Below are positions 1 to 7,637 of a DNA stretch of 11,208 bases, piece after piece; position 1 is the first letter of the stretch, and each line of letters starts with the position of its first letter. Both the position numbers and the translations under genes were made by a program. The DNA comes from an uncultured Thalassolituus sp. (GTDB lineage: Bacteria; Pseudomonadota; Gammaproteobacteria; Pseudomonadales; Oceanobacteraceae): positions 1 to 11,208 of the forward strand of contig CAJXIT010000086.1 in the NCBI GenBank assembly GCA_913054055.1, written 5' to 3'. The notes below the pieces were generated by a model, which saw only the letters and a program-made list of their open reading frames with translations, was not told the origin of the DNA and ran no database searches.

Positions 1-320
1 CTAAATTGAACAGGCACATTGTTTTCAATGTCCCCATTGGTGTTGGCAGCTTGTGTTAGGCCATCGGTTTTTAATTGCAGCAATTTTGAAAAGTTAGAGG
101 TTAATACTACATCGGCGGGGCTTAACTTGCCTTCGCGTTTTATGCGTTGAATCAGGCCTTTTTTAGCAAATATGACTTTTGCTCGGATGCCTGTTTCTTG
201 GGTAAAGCTTTCTAAAATGGGTTCAATTAAAAATGGCTGACGGAAGGAATAAACGTTAACAGTATCAGCGAAGGAGAAGCTGCTTAGGGCCATTAAGCAA
301 ATCAAAACAAGGTTGCGCAT
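1..320 (-). CDS. Iron(III)-type ABC transporter periplasmic substrate-binding protein, N-terminal part (cut by window edge)
   Basis: About 106 residues are visible from an ATG at 318-320; the frame is still open at base 1, so the C-terminal two thirds lie outside the window. Residues 1-18 form a typical Sec signal peptide: Arg at position 3, a Leu/Ile-rich core, and a Phe-Ala cleavage site before DTVNVYS. The mature start (VNVYSFRQPFLIEPILESF), then TGI and later the SPADVVLTS stretch, match the FbpA/FutA/IdiA family of ferric-iron-binding proteins, which deliver Fe3+ to an inner-membrane ABC permease. The Fur-like site over the promoter supports an iron role. No lipobox is seen, so the protein is probably soluble in the periplasm. 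The substrate is inferred from family and regulation. Related proteins bind other anions or small organics, and the metal-binding tyrosine pair nearer the C terminus cannot be checked here. Confidence 0.85.
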   Translation of the reverse strand, partial: MRNLVLICLMALSSFSFADTVNVYSFRQPFLIEPILESFTQETGIRAKVIFAKKGLIQRIKREGKLSPADVVLTSNFSKLLQLKTDGLTQAANTNGDIENNVPVQF

Positions 321-343
321 GAAAAGATCCAATCTATTTAGTT

Positions 344-362
344 GAGAATGGTTATCATTTTA
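344..362 (-). promoter_or_regulatory. Fur-box-like operator
   Basis: GAGAATGGTTATCATTTTA on the plus strand matches the 19-base Fur consensus GATAATGATAATCATTATC at 14 of 19 positions by hand count. It lies 24 bases upstream of the iron-binding protein start and covers the proposed -10 element, the usual place for iron-dependent repression. Confidence 0.6.
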
Positions 363-384
363 GCACGGTGTGTTTATCAATCAA
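357..384 (-). promoter_or_regulatory. Candidate sigma-70 promoter of the iron-binding protein gene
   Basis: On the minus strand TTGATT (379-384) and TAAAAT (357-362) are separated by 16 bases. The -10 matches the consensus at five of six positions and lies inside the Fur-like site. The leader to the ATG at 320 would be about 30 bases. The assignment rests on pattern only. Confidence 0.45.
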
Positions 385-441
385 TGGCCTTTACACTTTT
401 TTATAGCTAACTGTGCCTAATCGATCCATGTTCTTAATTGG

Positions 442-1818
442 TCACGATATTGAATGCAGTTGTTGACTGCATATGTGTTGAACCTGACGATCAATCAAAG
501 CTTGATAATTGGGTGTGAAGTTATCGACCCAATAAGTCGCGAGGGTTTGTTCGTTGTTATGATCGGTAATACTCTCATGTTTATTTAAGATCAACTGACC
601 GGCCAAAGCCCCTTGCGTTAATATGTATTCTGAAATCAGCAAGCGATTAGCCTGAGCTTTTCGAGTCAGTCTTTCAGTGAGTTGTAAGGTGCTACCTTGA
701 TTGATATTCGCTGGGGTATCCGCTTCATCAAGTTGTGTGAAGGTCACATTGCCACCATGTAACCCAAGTTGAAAATCAATGACTGGCAGTTGTCGTTGGT
801 TACGTGCTTGGTTAAAGGCATTGATTAGCCCGATCATCAGCAAAGCTGAGCAAACACCATGAAAGCAGTCTTTGTTATCAATAGCCGGCACCCCAAAGAA
901 TACCGTTATGCCCTTACCAGAGCGACGCTCCACATGACCATTATAAAGGGCTGTTGCCTGTTGAATGAGCTGGTCATATTGGTTTAATAGTGCAGCGAAC
1001 TCCGATGCCGATAACTGGGCTTGAACAACGGGTAAATTAATCGGGTTGATGAATAAAGCCGCTGCGTGCTGCTGTATCGGAGTGTTATCGGAATTGCCCT
1101 GGTTGAGTTCTGAGTGATGCTGTGGATTGCCTAAAAAATGATTCAGCGCTTGAGAGACGGCTGCTTGCCCTAATAATGTTTGATGGTGCTCAGCCAATGT
1201 TTGGCTTAACGGTTTCAGTTCAGCCATTGTATGAATGCTCATCTGAGCGCCCGCTTCACCGAGTCGTTGAATTTGTCTTTGGGTTTGCTCGATCTTTCGT
1301 CCCAGGTAACGTCCGCTTAACCAACCAATTAACCCTCCAATGATGCAAAGCAAAGTGCTTAATACAAACCATAAGCCGTAAAGGCGGCCAATGGATTGGT
1401 CTAATGTGGTTCGGTCTAAGCGAATTTCAAGCAAACCGATGACTTCATTTTGATAGCGAATACTTAAGGGTTGCCCTTGCTCGGTATCAGCAAACCCCTG
1501 CTCGGCAATGATTTCATTGTTTAAATTATAAACCGCACCATAGCGAATTAATGGGTCTTTGATCAAGGTAGATAGGATGACATTCAGGCTTAATAGATCT
1601 TGGCTAAAGATGGCCTCTGAGGCCTGTATGCTCACTTGTTTGCTTAGGGTGTTGCGCAGTTGTACCGATTGCAGCTCTAGTTGCTCAACACTGGCACGTG
1701 TGATGGGTAAACCAATGATGAAAGCGGCGCTTAACGATAATAACAATGCAAGGAAAAGGGCCCGTGTTTTAAGCGGCCAATTTTGTTGCAGCCAGTTTTG
1801 TTGTTGTAATTGTGTCAT
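442..1818 (-). CDS. AhpA/YtjB (Smp)-type inner-membrane protein with a C-terminal degenerate class III cyclase-like domain
   Basis: This is a 458-residue protein starting at an ATG (1816-1818). Residues about 20-40 and 148-170 are membrane helices. Between them lies a small periplasmic segment of about 105 residues resembling E. coli Smp/YtjB (for example GAVYNLNNEIIAEQG and IGLLEIRLD). In E. coli that gene is also divergent from serB, which supports the family call. E. coli YtjB is only about 214 residues long; here a HAMP-like linker (about 170-225) leads into residues about 253-400, which resemble an adenylate/guanylate cyclase domain. Support comes from AALFINPINL, GHVERRSGKGITVFFGVP, GLHGGNV and STLQLTERL. 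Both metal-binding Asp positions appear lost: the first motif reads FINPINL, and the usual Gly-Asp is Gly-Lys at 301-302. Cyclase activity is therefore unlikely, and the domain may bind a ligand or partner. The function of the family is not established. Confidence 0.75.
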   Translation of the reverse strand: MTQLQQQNWLQQNWPLKTRALFLALLLSLSAAFIIGLPITRASVEQLELQSVQLRNTLSKQVSIQASEAIFSQDLLSLNVILSTLIKDPLIRYGAVYNLNNEIIAEQGFADTEQGQPLSIRYQNEVIGLLEIRLDRTTLDQSIGRLYGLWFVLSTLLCIIGGLIGWLSGRYLGRKIEQTQRQIQRLGEAGAQMSIHTMAELKPLSQTLAEHHQTLLGQAAVSQALNHFLGNPQHHSELNQGNSDNTPIQQHAAALFINPINLPVVQAQLSASEFAALLNQYDQLIQQATALYNGHVERRSGKGITVFFGVPAIDNKDCFHGVCSALLMIGLINAFNQARNQRQLPVIDFQLGLHGGNVTFTQLDEADTPANINQGSTLQLTERLTRKAQANRLLISEYILTQGALAGQLILNKHESITDHNNEQTLATYWVDNFTPNYQALIDRQVQHICSQQLHSIS

Positions 1819-1846
1819 GGCTTACTACTTTGATGATTCTACATAG

Positions 1847-1874
1847 ATAATATCCTGAAATGGCTTTAGAGCAA
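1847..1874 (-). promoter_or_regulatory. Candidate promoter of the YtjB-like gene
   Basis: Minus strand TTGCTC (1869-1874) is followed after 16 bases by TATTAT (1847-1852), which matches the -10 consensus at five of six positions. The leader would be about 20 bases. The -35 match is only three of six. Confidence 0.3.
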
Positions 1875-2028
1875 ACCGTCAGATTGAACTATAGTCATAA
1901 CCATTGGCTGCCGTCATCACCATGGCTTAGAAAGCTTGATGACCGGGTTATCCAGTGAATAAGCGCAGAATTTTTGATTTGTATTCTTACTAATGGCAGT
2001 AAATGGTTTATCATAGCGGCCCTAATTA

Positions 2029-2055
2029 TTAACAGGGTATGGGCAGGCGTATTAT
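2029..2055 (+). promoter_or_regulatory. Candidate promoter of the small gene and serB
   Basis: TTAACA (2029-2034) and TATTAT (2050-2055) each match their consensus at five of six positions, but the spacing is a short 15 bases. A second possible -10, TATCAT at 2009-2014, has only a weak -35. The 281-base gap between the two divergent genes (1819-2099) must hold both promoters; nothing else could be identified in it. Confidence 0.25.
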
Positions 2056-2099
2056 TGCAGGCCTTACCCGAATATTTACTTTTAACAAAAGGTGAAATT

Positions 2100-2267
2100 A
2101 TGAGCGATTCTAAAGCAATCATTGAAGAGAAATTAGCGGCCCTAGAAAGCGGTTTATTCACAATGAGCAAAGACCGTGCTCGCGCGCTTTCTAATCACGA
2201 AACTGTGGACCTAATTGAAGCGCTTCGTGCAGACGTTGCCACTATTAAAGCTGAACTAAACAAATAA
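2100..2267 (+). CDS. Uncharacterised 55-residue acidic helical protein
   Basis: I do not recognise this family. The ATG at 2100 follows AAAGGTGAA, a good ribosome-binding site at proper spacing. The same frame is open further upstream (from 1974), but that extension lacks such a site and reads like untranslated sequence. The product begins MSDSKAIIEEKLAALESG and ends KAELNK. It is rich in Ala, Glu, Leu and Lys, has no membrane segment, no cysteines and no signal peptide, and is probably almost entirely helical. The spacing of Leu/Ile/Val residues (LIEALRADVATIKAEL) could form a coiled coil or helical hairpin. It ends 51 bases before serB on the same strand with no visible terminator between, so the two are probably cotranscribed. 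It is probably translated, given the ribosome-binding site and protein-like composition; no function can be proposed. Confidence 0.65.
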   Translation: MSDSKAIIEEKLAALESGLFTMSKDRARALSNHETVDLIEALRADVATIKAELNK

Positions 2268-2318
2268 TATATACCTCCATTATTTGTACAGTTGGTGAGT
2301 TAAGCACTAGGGGCCACA

Positions 2319-3536
2319 GTGAAAGAAGTTGTATTGATTAAAATCAGCGGTGAAGACAAGCCAGGCGTCACCGCCAGTATCACCAGTATTCTTGCCCAAT
2401 ATGGGGTGAACATTCTGGATATTGGTCAGGCTGAAATTCACAATAACCTTTCATTGGGCATCTTGGCTGAAATCCCAACGACGGCCGAGTCGGCTCCCGT
2501 ATTAAAAGACGTGCTATTTTGCAGTCACGAGCTGGGCATGTCGGTGCGTTTTACCCCTGTTTCCAATGAAAAATACGATACCTGGGTGTCAGCCCAAGGT
2601 AAGCCTCGTCATATCATTACCCTGTTGGCTCGCCGTTTGACCGCAGAACATATTGCACGAGTAACCGAAATTGTTGCTAATCATGCTTTGAACATCGATA
2701 ACGTATCTCGCCTGTCTGGTCGAGTGCCTTTAGATAGCGAAGCCAATGACGACGACCGAAATAGAGCGTGCGTAGAGTTTTCAGTGCGCGGAACCGTTGA
2801 TCAAGCGGCCATTCGAGCACAATTCTTACAGGTGTCTAGCGATCTGGGTGTGGACATAGCGGTTCAAGAAGACACGCCGTTTAGGCGCAACCGCCGATTA
2901 GTAGCCTTTGATATGGACAGTACGTTGATTGAAGCGGAAGTCATTGATGAGCTGGCCATTGAAGCCGGTGTGGGCGATCAAGTCATTGAGATCACTGAGA
3001 GTGCCATGCGTGGTGAAATTGATTTTAATGAAAGTTTTATTCGTCGTGTGGCCTTACTAAAAGGCTTGGATGAAGCGGTATTGGAGAAAGTAGCAAACCG
3101 TTTGCCTATTACAGAAGGGGCAGAACGTTTAGTTAGCACTCTTAAAAACCTTGGGTATAAAACGGCAATTTTATCCGGCGGCTTTCAATACTTTGGTCGC
3201 TTTTTACAAAACAAGCTGGGCATCGATTACGTGCATGCAAACGAGCTTGAAATTGTGGATGGCAAAGTGACGGGCAATGTCACCGGCACCATCGTTAATG
3301 GCGAGCGCAAAGCCTTTTTATTACAAGACATTGCCAATAAAGAATCCATTTCATTGGAGCAAACCATCGCAGTGGGCGATGGGGCCAATGATTTACCTAT
3401 GCTGAGTAAAGCCGGTTTGGGCATTGCCTTTAGAGCCAAGCCACTTGTGCGTGAAAATGCCGAGCAGGCCATTTCTACATTAGGTTTAGATGGCGTGTTA
3501 TACCTGTTGGGTATACGAGATCGAGATGATGTTTAA
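2319..3536 (+). CDS. serB: Phosphoserine phosphatase SerB
   Basis: SerB hydrolyses O-phospho-L-serine to L-serine and phosphate, the last step of serine synthesis, in the cytoplasm. The 405-residue length equals the Pseudomonas-type enzyme rather than the shorter E. coli one. Residues about 1-180 form tandem ACT-like domains (VVLIKISGEDKPGVTASI at the start, a second one from about 97), probably regulatory serine-sensing modules. The HAD catalytic domain follows. Motif I is DMDST with nucleophile Asp198 and acid/base Asp200; motif II is Ser286 in LSGG; motif III is Lys331 in GERKAF; motif IV is GDGAND at 353-358. All are intact, so the enzyme should be active. The start is GTG at 2319, preceded by AGGGG at suitable spacing. 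It probably shares a transcript with the small gene upstream and ends at the terminator at 3564-3593. Confidence 0.96.
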   Translation: MKEVVLIKISGEDKPGVTASITSILAQYGVNILDIGQAEIHNNLSLGILAEIPTTAESAPVLKDVLFCSHELGMSVRFTPVSNEKYDTWVSAQGKPRHIITLLARRLTAEHIARVTEIVANHALNIDNVSRLSGRVPLDSEANDDDRNRACVEFSVRGTVDQAAIRAQFLQVSSDLGVDIAVQEDTPFRRNRRLVAFDMDSTLIEAEVIDELAIEAGVGDQVIEITESAMRGEIDFNESFIRRVALLKGLDEAVLEKVANRLPITEGAERLVSTLKNLGYKTAILSGGFQYFGRFLQNKLGIDYVHANELEIVDGKVTGNVTGTIVNGERKAFLLQDIANKESISLEQTIAVGDGANDLPMLSKAGLGIAFRAKPLVRENAEQAISTLGLDGVLYLLGIRDRDDV

Positions 3537-3563
3537 ATAGATAATGTATTAAATTGTCTTCAT

Positions 3564-3593
3564 AAAAAAACCGGCCATTACGCCGGTTTTTTT
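3564..3593. terminator. Bidirectional intrinsic terminator between serB and fimX
   Basis: A perfect 12-base inverted repeat comprises seven A plus CCGGC (3564-3575), a six-base loop CATTAC, then GCCGG plus seven T (3582-3593). The A and T tracts make it work for transcripts arriving from either side, which fits the tail-to-tail genes serB and fimX. Confidence 0.92.
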
Positions 3594-3616
3594 ATGCCTG
3601 AAAAGAAGCGTCGAAC

Positions 3617-5695
3617 CTATTCGTCGCTGAATTCATAGTCCATATCATTACTCGGGCCACGTAAGTAATAGCCCTGTATAAAGGCAACACCACTGGTCCA
3701 AAGTTGAGCCACAATATTGGCATTTTCAACAAACGGCACAATCGAGGCTTTGTTGTGTTCGTTAATGCCTCCAAGCAGTTCTTTTAAGCTTTCCATGCCT
3801 TTTTCTGTGCTTAGCTCTTGGGTAAATGAGCCATCCACTTTCACATAATCCACATGCACATGGCCAAAGATCTTATACGGATCAATGGCGCTACCAAAGC
3901 GGGTGATGGCCACTTGGCAGCCCAGCTTGGCCAGTGTTTTCGTCATAAGTTGAGCTTGCTGCAGATGGTTAATGGCATCGGCTTCAGTGAATTGGAAAAT
4001 CAAGCAGTTGCTTGGCAGTTTAGAGGCTTGAATTAATTTATGTAGCCAAGGGATCAAGCTGTCATCTACCAAGGATTCGTTGGTAACGTTAACAAATAAA
4101 CGGGTGTCATGGCCCTGAGCCCGTTGTTGAGCTAAGCGCTTGGTGGTGTTTAGAATCACCCAGCGGTCTAGCTTACGTTTTAACTCAGGTGAAATATCCC
4201 CAAGGAACTCTTGTGGAGAAATATCGGTGCCATCGTTATCCACTAGGCGCAATAGGGTTTCATAATGTTCGCCCCCTTCGTCACGCAGATTAATGACTGG
4301 CTGGAATAATAGTTTTAAGCTGTTTTCTTTAATGGCCGCTTCAATTTGCGCAGTTAGACGTTCGCCACCTGTGCTAGCTAACTGTGCAGGGCTGTATAAA
4401 TAGACCCCGTTCCCTTGTTCGCAGCCTTCCAATTTACGTACATGATAACTGGCTTCGTGTGCGTGCTGTAGCACTTCTTTAGGGCTGCGAGAGCTTTCAT
4501 TAACCAAAGCAATGCCCACACTGACGGTCACTTGAATGGTGCGCGAATCCACCGCAACCATATGCTCTTGAATGGACTTACGAATGTGTTCCGCAAACCC
4601 TTGAGCCTGCTCGGATGTGCTGCCGTGTAACAGAATGCCGTAAACGTCTTCACCTACACGGGCCACTAAATCCTCTTCGCGACATTTACTGCGAATCAGG
4701 TGGGCCACATCACACACCACCATGTCGGCACCTTCTATGCCCACATCCCCTTTACAAGAACCAAAATTATCGATGTTTACGTAAGCCACAGCCCCTTTAG
4801 AGCCACTGATTACGGCTTGGTCTACGGCATCGGCCAGTTTTTCATTAAAATATTGTTTGTTGAATAAACCTGTTAGCAGGTCTTGAGACGTAATCTCTTT
4901 TAATTTGTTTTCAAGGTCGGCATTGCCAGCGGCATTATTACGAATGATGACTTGAATACAGGGCTCGTCTTCGTAGGTGGCGCGGGCAAACATCATTTTG
5001 GTGGACATTTCTTTGTCAGCGATGTTCAGCATTTTGCATTCAAACTCACCACTGCGGGTTTTGCCTGAATTGAAATCTTTTAAAAATATTTTAAAGCGAC
5101 CTTGGTCTTTGCTGCTATCCATATCCATTAAAGGCATGATTAGTAGGTCGTCGGTATCTTCGTAGCCAAAAATACTGGCATAGCTGTCGTTAACAAATAA
5201 ATGCATGCCATCTTGTACATAGGCAATAGCATCTTGGGCGCTTTCTAATAAAACTTGGCAGCGCTTTTCAGCTTCCCTTAAAAGGGCTTCTGCTTCGCGT
5301 AATTCTCTGCGTAACTTTAAGTTTTTAATTTCACGCAAGACCACTTGTAATAAGTGGTTATATTCGTCAGCGGGTACTAAATCTACGGCACCGGCTTTAA
5401 TGGATTTTTCTGCGGCGATGCTGTCAATTTCATCATGAAAGTAGATGGTAGGTATGTCTTTACCCTGACGCTGTATTTCAGTCAGTACTTCTTTACCACT
5501 TAGTCCTGGCATTTCCATACGGCATAGGCAAACATCCCAAACTTGTTCGTTAAGCTTGGCGTTTAGTGCTTCCATATTTTGAATGATACTGGCTCGGGTT
5601 GGGTGCCCGGCGTTTCGTAGCAAACTGGTTAAGGTTTCCGCTTCGTGCTGAGAGTCACTGCAAATCAGCAATCGAATCGCTTCTTTAGCCTGCAT
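3617..5695 (-). CDS. fimX: FimX-like degenerate REC-PAS-GGDEF-EAL cyclic-di-GMP receptor for type IV pili
   Basis: At 692 residues this is essentially the length of Pseudomonas aeruginosa FimX, and it sits next to serB as there. Domains in order: receiver (about 5-120), short helical linker (125-148), PAS (about 149-252), GGDEF (about 268-430) and EAL (about 447-680). The receiver has Arg59 (CLCRMEMPG) where a phospho-acceptor Asp is expected. The GGDEF signature reads GEDVY at 348-352, and the EAL signature reads ETL at 479-481. The DDFG motif of active phosphodiesterases is replaced by TRFG near 598-601. Some binding features remain: FQP (464-466), LLR after ETL, KVDGSF, VPFVEN and QGYYL. 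Known FimX binds c-di-GMP through its inactive EAL domain and promotes pilus assembly and twitching at the cell pole; the same role is inferred here. The ATG at 5693-5695 lacks a strong ribosome-binding site. Confidence 0.88.
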   Translation of the reverse strand: MQAKEAIRLLICSDSQHEAETLTSLLRNAGHPTRASIIQNMEALNAKLNEQVWDVCLCRMEMPGLSGKEVLTEIQRQGKDIPTIYFHDEIDSIAAEKSIKAGAVDLVPADEYNHLLQVVLREIKNLKLRRELREAEALLREAEKRCQVLLESAQDAIAYVQDGMHLFVNDSYASIFGYEDTDDLLIMPLMDMDSSKDQGRFKIFLKDFNSGKTRSGEFECKMLNIADKEMSTKMMFARATYEDEPCIQVIIRNNAAGNADLENKLKEITSQDLLTGLFNKQYFNEKLADAVDQAVISGSKGAVAYVNIDNFGSCKGDVGIEGADMVVCDVAHLIRSKCREEDLVARVGEDVYGILLHGSTSEQAQGFAEHIRKSIQEHMVAVDSRTIQVTVSVGIALVNESSRSPKEVLQHAHEASYHVRKLEGCEQGNGVYLYSPAQLASTGGERLTAQIEAAIKENSLKLLFQPVINLRDEGGEHYETLLRLVDNDGTDISPQEFLGDISPELKRKLDRWVILNTTKRLAQQRAQGHDTRLFVNVTNESLVDDSLIPWLHKLIQASKLPSNCLIFQFTEADAINHLQQAQLMTKTLAKLGCQVAITRFGSAIDPYKIFGHVHVDYVKVDGSFTQELSTEKGMESLKELLGGINEHNKASIVPFVENANIVAQLWTSGVAFIQGYYLRGPSNDMDYEFSDE

Positions 5696-5738
5696 ATTTG
5701 AATGCCAACGTCTTTTAAGTTATTAGAATAATCCGTCG

Positions 5739-5767
5739 ATTATAGCCAGATTATGGCTCAGCTTTAA
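5739..5767 (-). promoter_or_regulatory. Candidate fimX promoter with an inverted repeat in the spacer
   Basis: On the minus strand a perfect TATAAT (5739-5744) lies 17 bases downstream of TTAAAG (5762-5767, three of six matches to the -35 consensus). The leader to the ATG would be about 40 bases. The spacer carries the inverted repeat AGCCA-GATTA-TGGCT (5744-5758), which could be an operator. This suggests fimX can be transcribed separately from the PilZ-like gene upstream. Confidence 0.5.
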
Positions 5768-5828
5768 GTGGGATATTGACTGAATATGTAGAAAAAACCG
5801 GTTTAATGAGTGAAATGTGAAGCAAAAA

Positions 5829-7631
5829 CTACAACTTATCCCAAATAGAGGCGAACTCGTCGTCTCCTGAGTCTTTCTTTACCTCTTTGGGCATGACCTG
5901 TGTTAAGGATTTATAGCTGTATTGGACAAAGCTTCGGGAAGCATTATGACGCTTTAAGAGTTGAATTCGAGTTTGTTGCTTACCGTCAGCTATTTCAGCT
6001 TTTGAACCAAGTTTGAATGGCACAGATGGCAGAATAAGGGTTTCTTCCTGGCCGGCTGCCGGCATAGCCGGAATGTGCAACGCTCGCAAAAACTCACCAT
6101 TGTCGCCGGTTTTATTTAAGATGCGTACGGCCACTGAAGTTGCTCTTGGCGCAATCAGTTCGATGCCCACTTCGGTAGACTTTTTCTGTTGAGTTCGAAT
6201 CCAGCGAATACAGCCCAAAGAACAGAAATTAGATTTCGCTTCTTTGATGATCACCAGTTCCCCTGTTTGTACATTATTGGGAGGAGACTCAATGGACACA
6301 CCATAACCCCCTGGGCTGGTATTAATAATGTGTGCAGGGTGCAAATTGGCCTTGGGGCCGTCATCTATATTGGATTTGTCATTACCATTGTTTTTATCAA
6401 TGAATGAAATGCTATCAAAGCTGATGTTTTCAGCATCAGCAGAGAAACTGTTGCCTGCATCAAAGCTTTTATCCCATACATCGTCAGAGATATTGCCGGC
6501 TGGTTTGAATTTGTTTTCAGCTAATTCAATATTCCATTTTTTTAATAGGTAGGGCAGGCTTTTTTCATTGGCGCTGAAATAGTGACTGGCCAAGAAACCA
6601 AAACCCAACTCAACCGAACCGGTATTTTGAGTACGCCTGAAACTGCGCTCGGTCATGTTACCCCATGCATGCATAAGGTGAATCAATACTGAATCCGACA
6701 TGTCTTGTGGGATATTGGTGACATCGGTTTCTTTGTTTACGTGCTTTTGTAATGCCATAACCAAGGCATTGGGATTTAATCCACGAGTGACCCCGCTTGG
6801 GGTTTGTTTAGCCAGCGAACGATAAATAGGCGCTGCATCTCTATGTTGAGGGAAAATAAACAGCGCTTTTTGATCATTCACCGTCGTGATCTTCACTAAG
6901 GGTGCCCAAAGCTCGGTGGCAAAATAAATTTGAGCCAGTTCTTTTTGGCGCAATTGATTGGGCTTGCAACAACCTAATAACAGGGCTCGAACATAGACAT
7001 CGTGAATGGTGGAGCCATCAATGTGTTGGCTGCGGGTATCTTTTACCGTGTATTCGGATAGGCCTTTTGTTTCTGCAAGTGCAAATAGCTGGTGGATCTC
7101 AAGCCAAGAGTATTGAGGGGGTTGGCTGTATAGCTGGTAAGAACGCAGAATGGTTAGGCTTAAATCGGCGATGGCCCTATGAGTTGCAAAGGTTAATAAC
7201 TTTGATGCGTTTGTCTTCTTATTGGCAAGTTCATGAATCACAATATGTTTATACCCAGTGGCCAACTGAATTTGTAAGGTTTGCGTGAGTTGCATGATTT
7301 TGATGTCACTATCAGACAGCATCACGGCTTGATTAAGGAAACGTTTGCTTAGGATGTTACAAATGCTGTGCACAGGGGTGCGAATCACTTCCAGCATCTG
7401 ATAGCGCAATGGACCAGGAATCTGAGTGATGTTCATTTCACGGGTGGCTTGGAACAGAAGTTTTGCAGCGGCACCCACATTTGCCATGGGCAAATTTTTT
7501 GCCCATGCCTCAAACCCAGATAAGCTATTGTCGCAGAACGACAATCTCTTTTGCTCCAGTTTCGGCGCTTGAATGCGAATTGGCGCTTGACGGCCTTCCA
7601 TTGTAGATTTCTCGCTTATACCAGACAGCAA
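5829..7631 (-). CDS. Protein with divergent C-terminal PilZ-like domain, partner gene of fimX
   Basis: This is a 600-residue soluble protein with no signal peptide or membrane helix. Residues about 428-505 look like a PilZ beta barrel: NTSPGGYGV (437-445) fits the (D/N)xSxxGG motif and is followed by GELVIIKE, CIRWIRTQ, VGIELIAP and AVRIL. The usual RxxxR motif ahead of the Ser motif is not visible, as no Arg occurs between about 390 and 476, so c-di-GMP binding is uncertain. Residues 1-380 are alpha-helical in appearance and I do not recognise a domain; residues 381-427 are polar, Asp/Ser/Asn-rich and probably disordered. The TTG start at 7631 is chosen for the GAGGAG six bases upstream; an ATG at 7601 with a weaker site is the alternative. 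The gene lies 133 bases upstream of fimX on the same strand. From memory a similar-sized gene neighbours fimX in Pseudomonas, suggesting a shared role in c-di-GMP or pilus control. Confidence 0.7.
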   Translation of the reverse strand: MLSGISEKSTMEGRQAPIRIQAPKLEQKRLSFCDNSLSGFEAWAKNLPMANVGAAAKLLFQATREMNITQIPGPLRYQMLEVIRTPVHSICNILSKRFLNQAVMLSDSDIKIMQLTQTLQIQLATGYKHIVIHELANKKTNASKLLTFATHRAIADLSLTILRSYQLYSQPPQYSWLEIHQLFALAETKGLSEYTVKDTRSQHIDGSTIHDVYVRALLLGCCKPNQLRQKELAQIYFATELWAPLVKITTVNDQKALFIFPQHRDAAPIYRSLAKQTPSGVTRGLNPNALVMALQKHVNKETDVTNIPQDMSDSVLIHLMHAWGNMTERSFRRTQNTGSVELGFGFLASHYFSANEKSLPYLLKKWNIELAENKFKPAGNISDDVWDKSFDAGNSFSADAENISFDSISFIDKNNGNDKSNIDDGPKANLHPAHIINTSPGGYGVSIESPPNNVQTGELVIIKEAKSNFCSLGCIRWIRTQQKKSTEVGIELIAPRATSVAVRILNKTGDNGEFLRALHIPAMPAAGQEETLILPSVPFKLGSKAEIADGKQQTRIQLLKRHNASRSFVQYSYKSLTQVMPKEVKKDSGDDEFASIWDKL

Positions 7632-7637
7632 GACAAA

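Noticed and set aside
1974..2099. In-frame N-terminal extension of the 55-residue protein
   Set aside because: The upstream ATG lacks a ribosome-binding site, while the ATG at 2100 has a strong one; the candidate promoter elements also fall inside the extension.
1895..2170. 91-codon minus-strand open frame across the intergenic gap and the small gene
   Set aside because: It has no recognisable protein features and overlaps the better supported plus-strand small gene, which has a proper ribosome-binding site.
5795..5804. Palindrome AAACCGGTTT after the PilZ-like gene, considered as a terminator
   Set aside because: The repeat has no loop bases, so it cannot form a normal intrinsic terminator hairpin, although T-rich sequence follows on the minus strand.
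6902..7288. 128-codon open frame on the plus strand
   Set aside because: It lies wholly inside the PilZ-like gene on the opposite strand, lacks family resemblance and a ribosome-binding site, and its composition (many Trp, Cys, Arg) looks like an antisense shadow.
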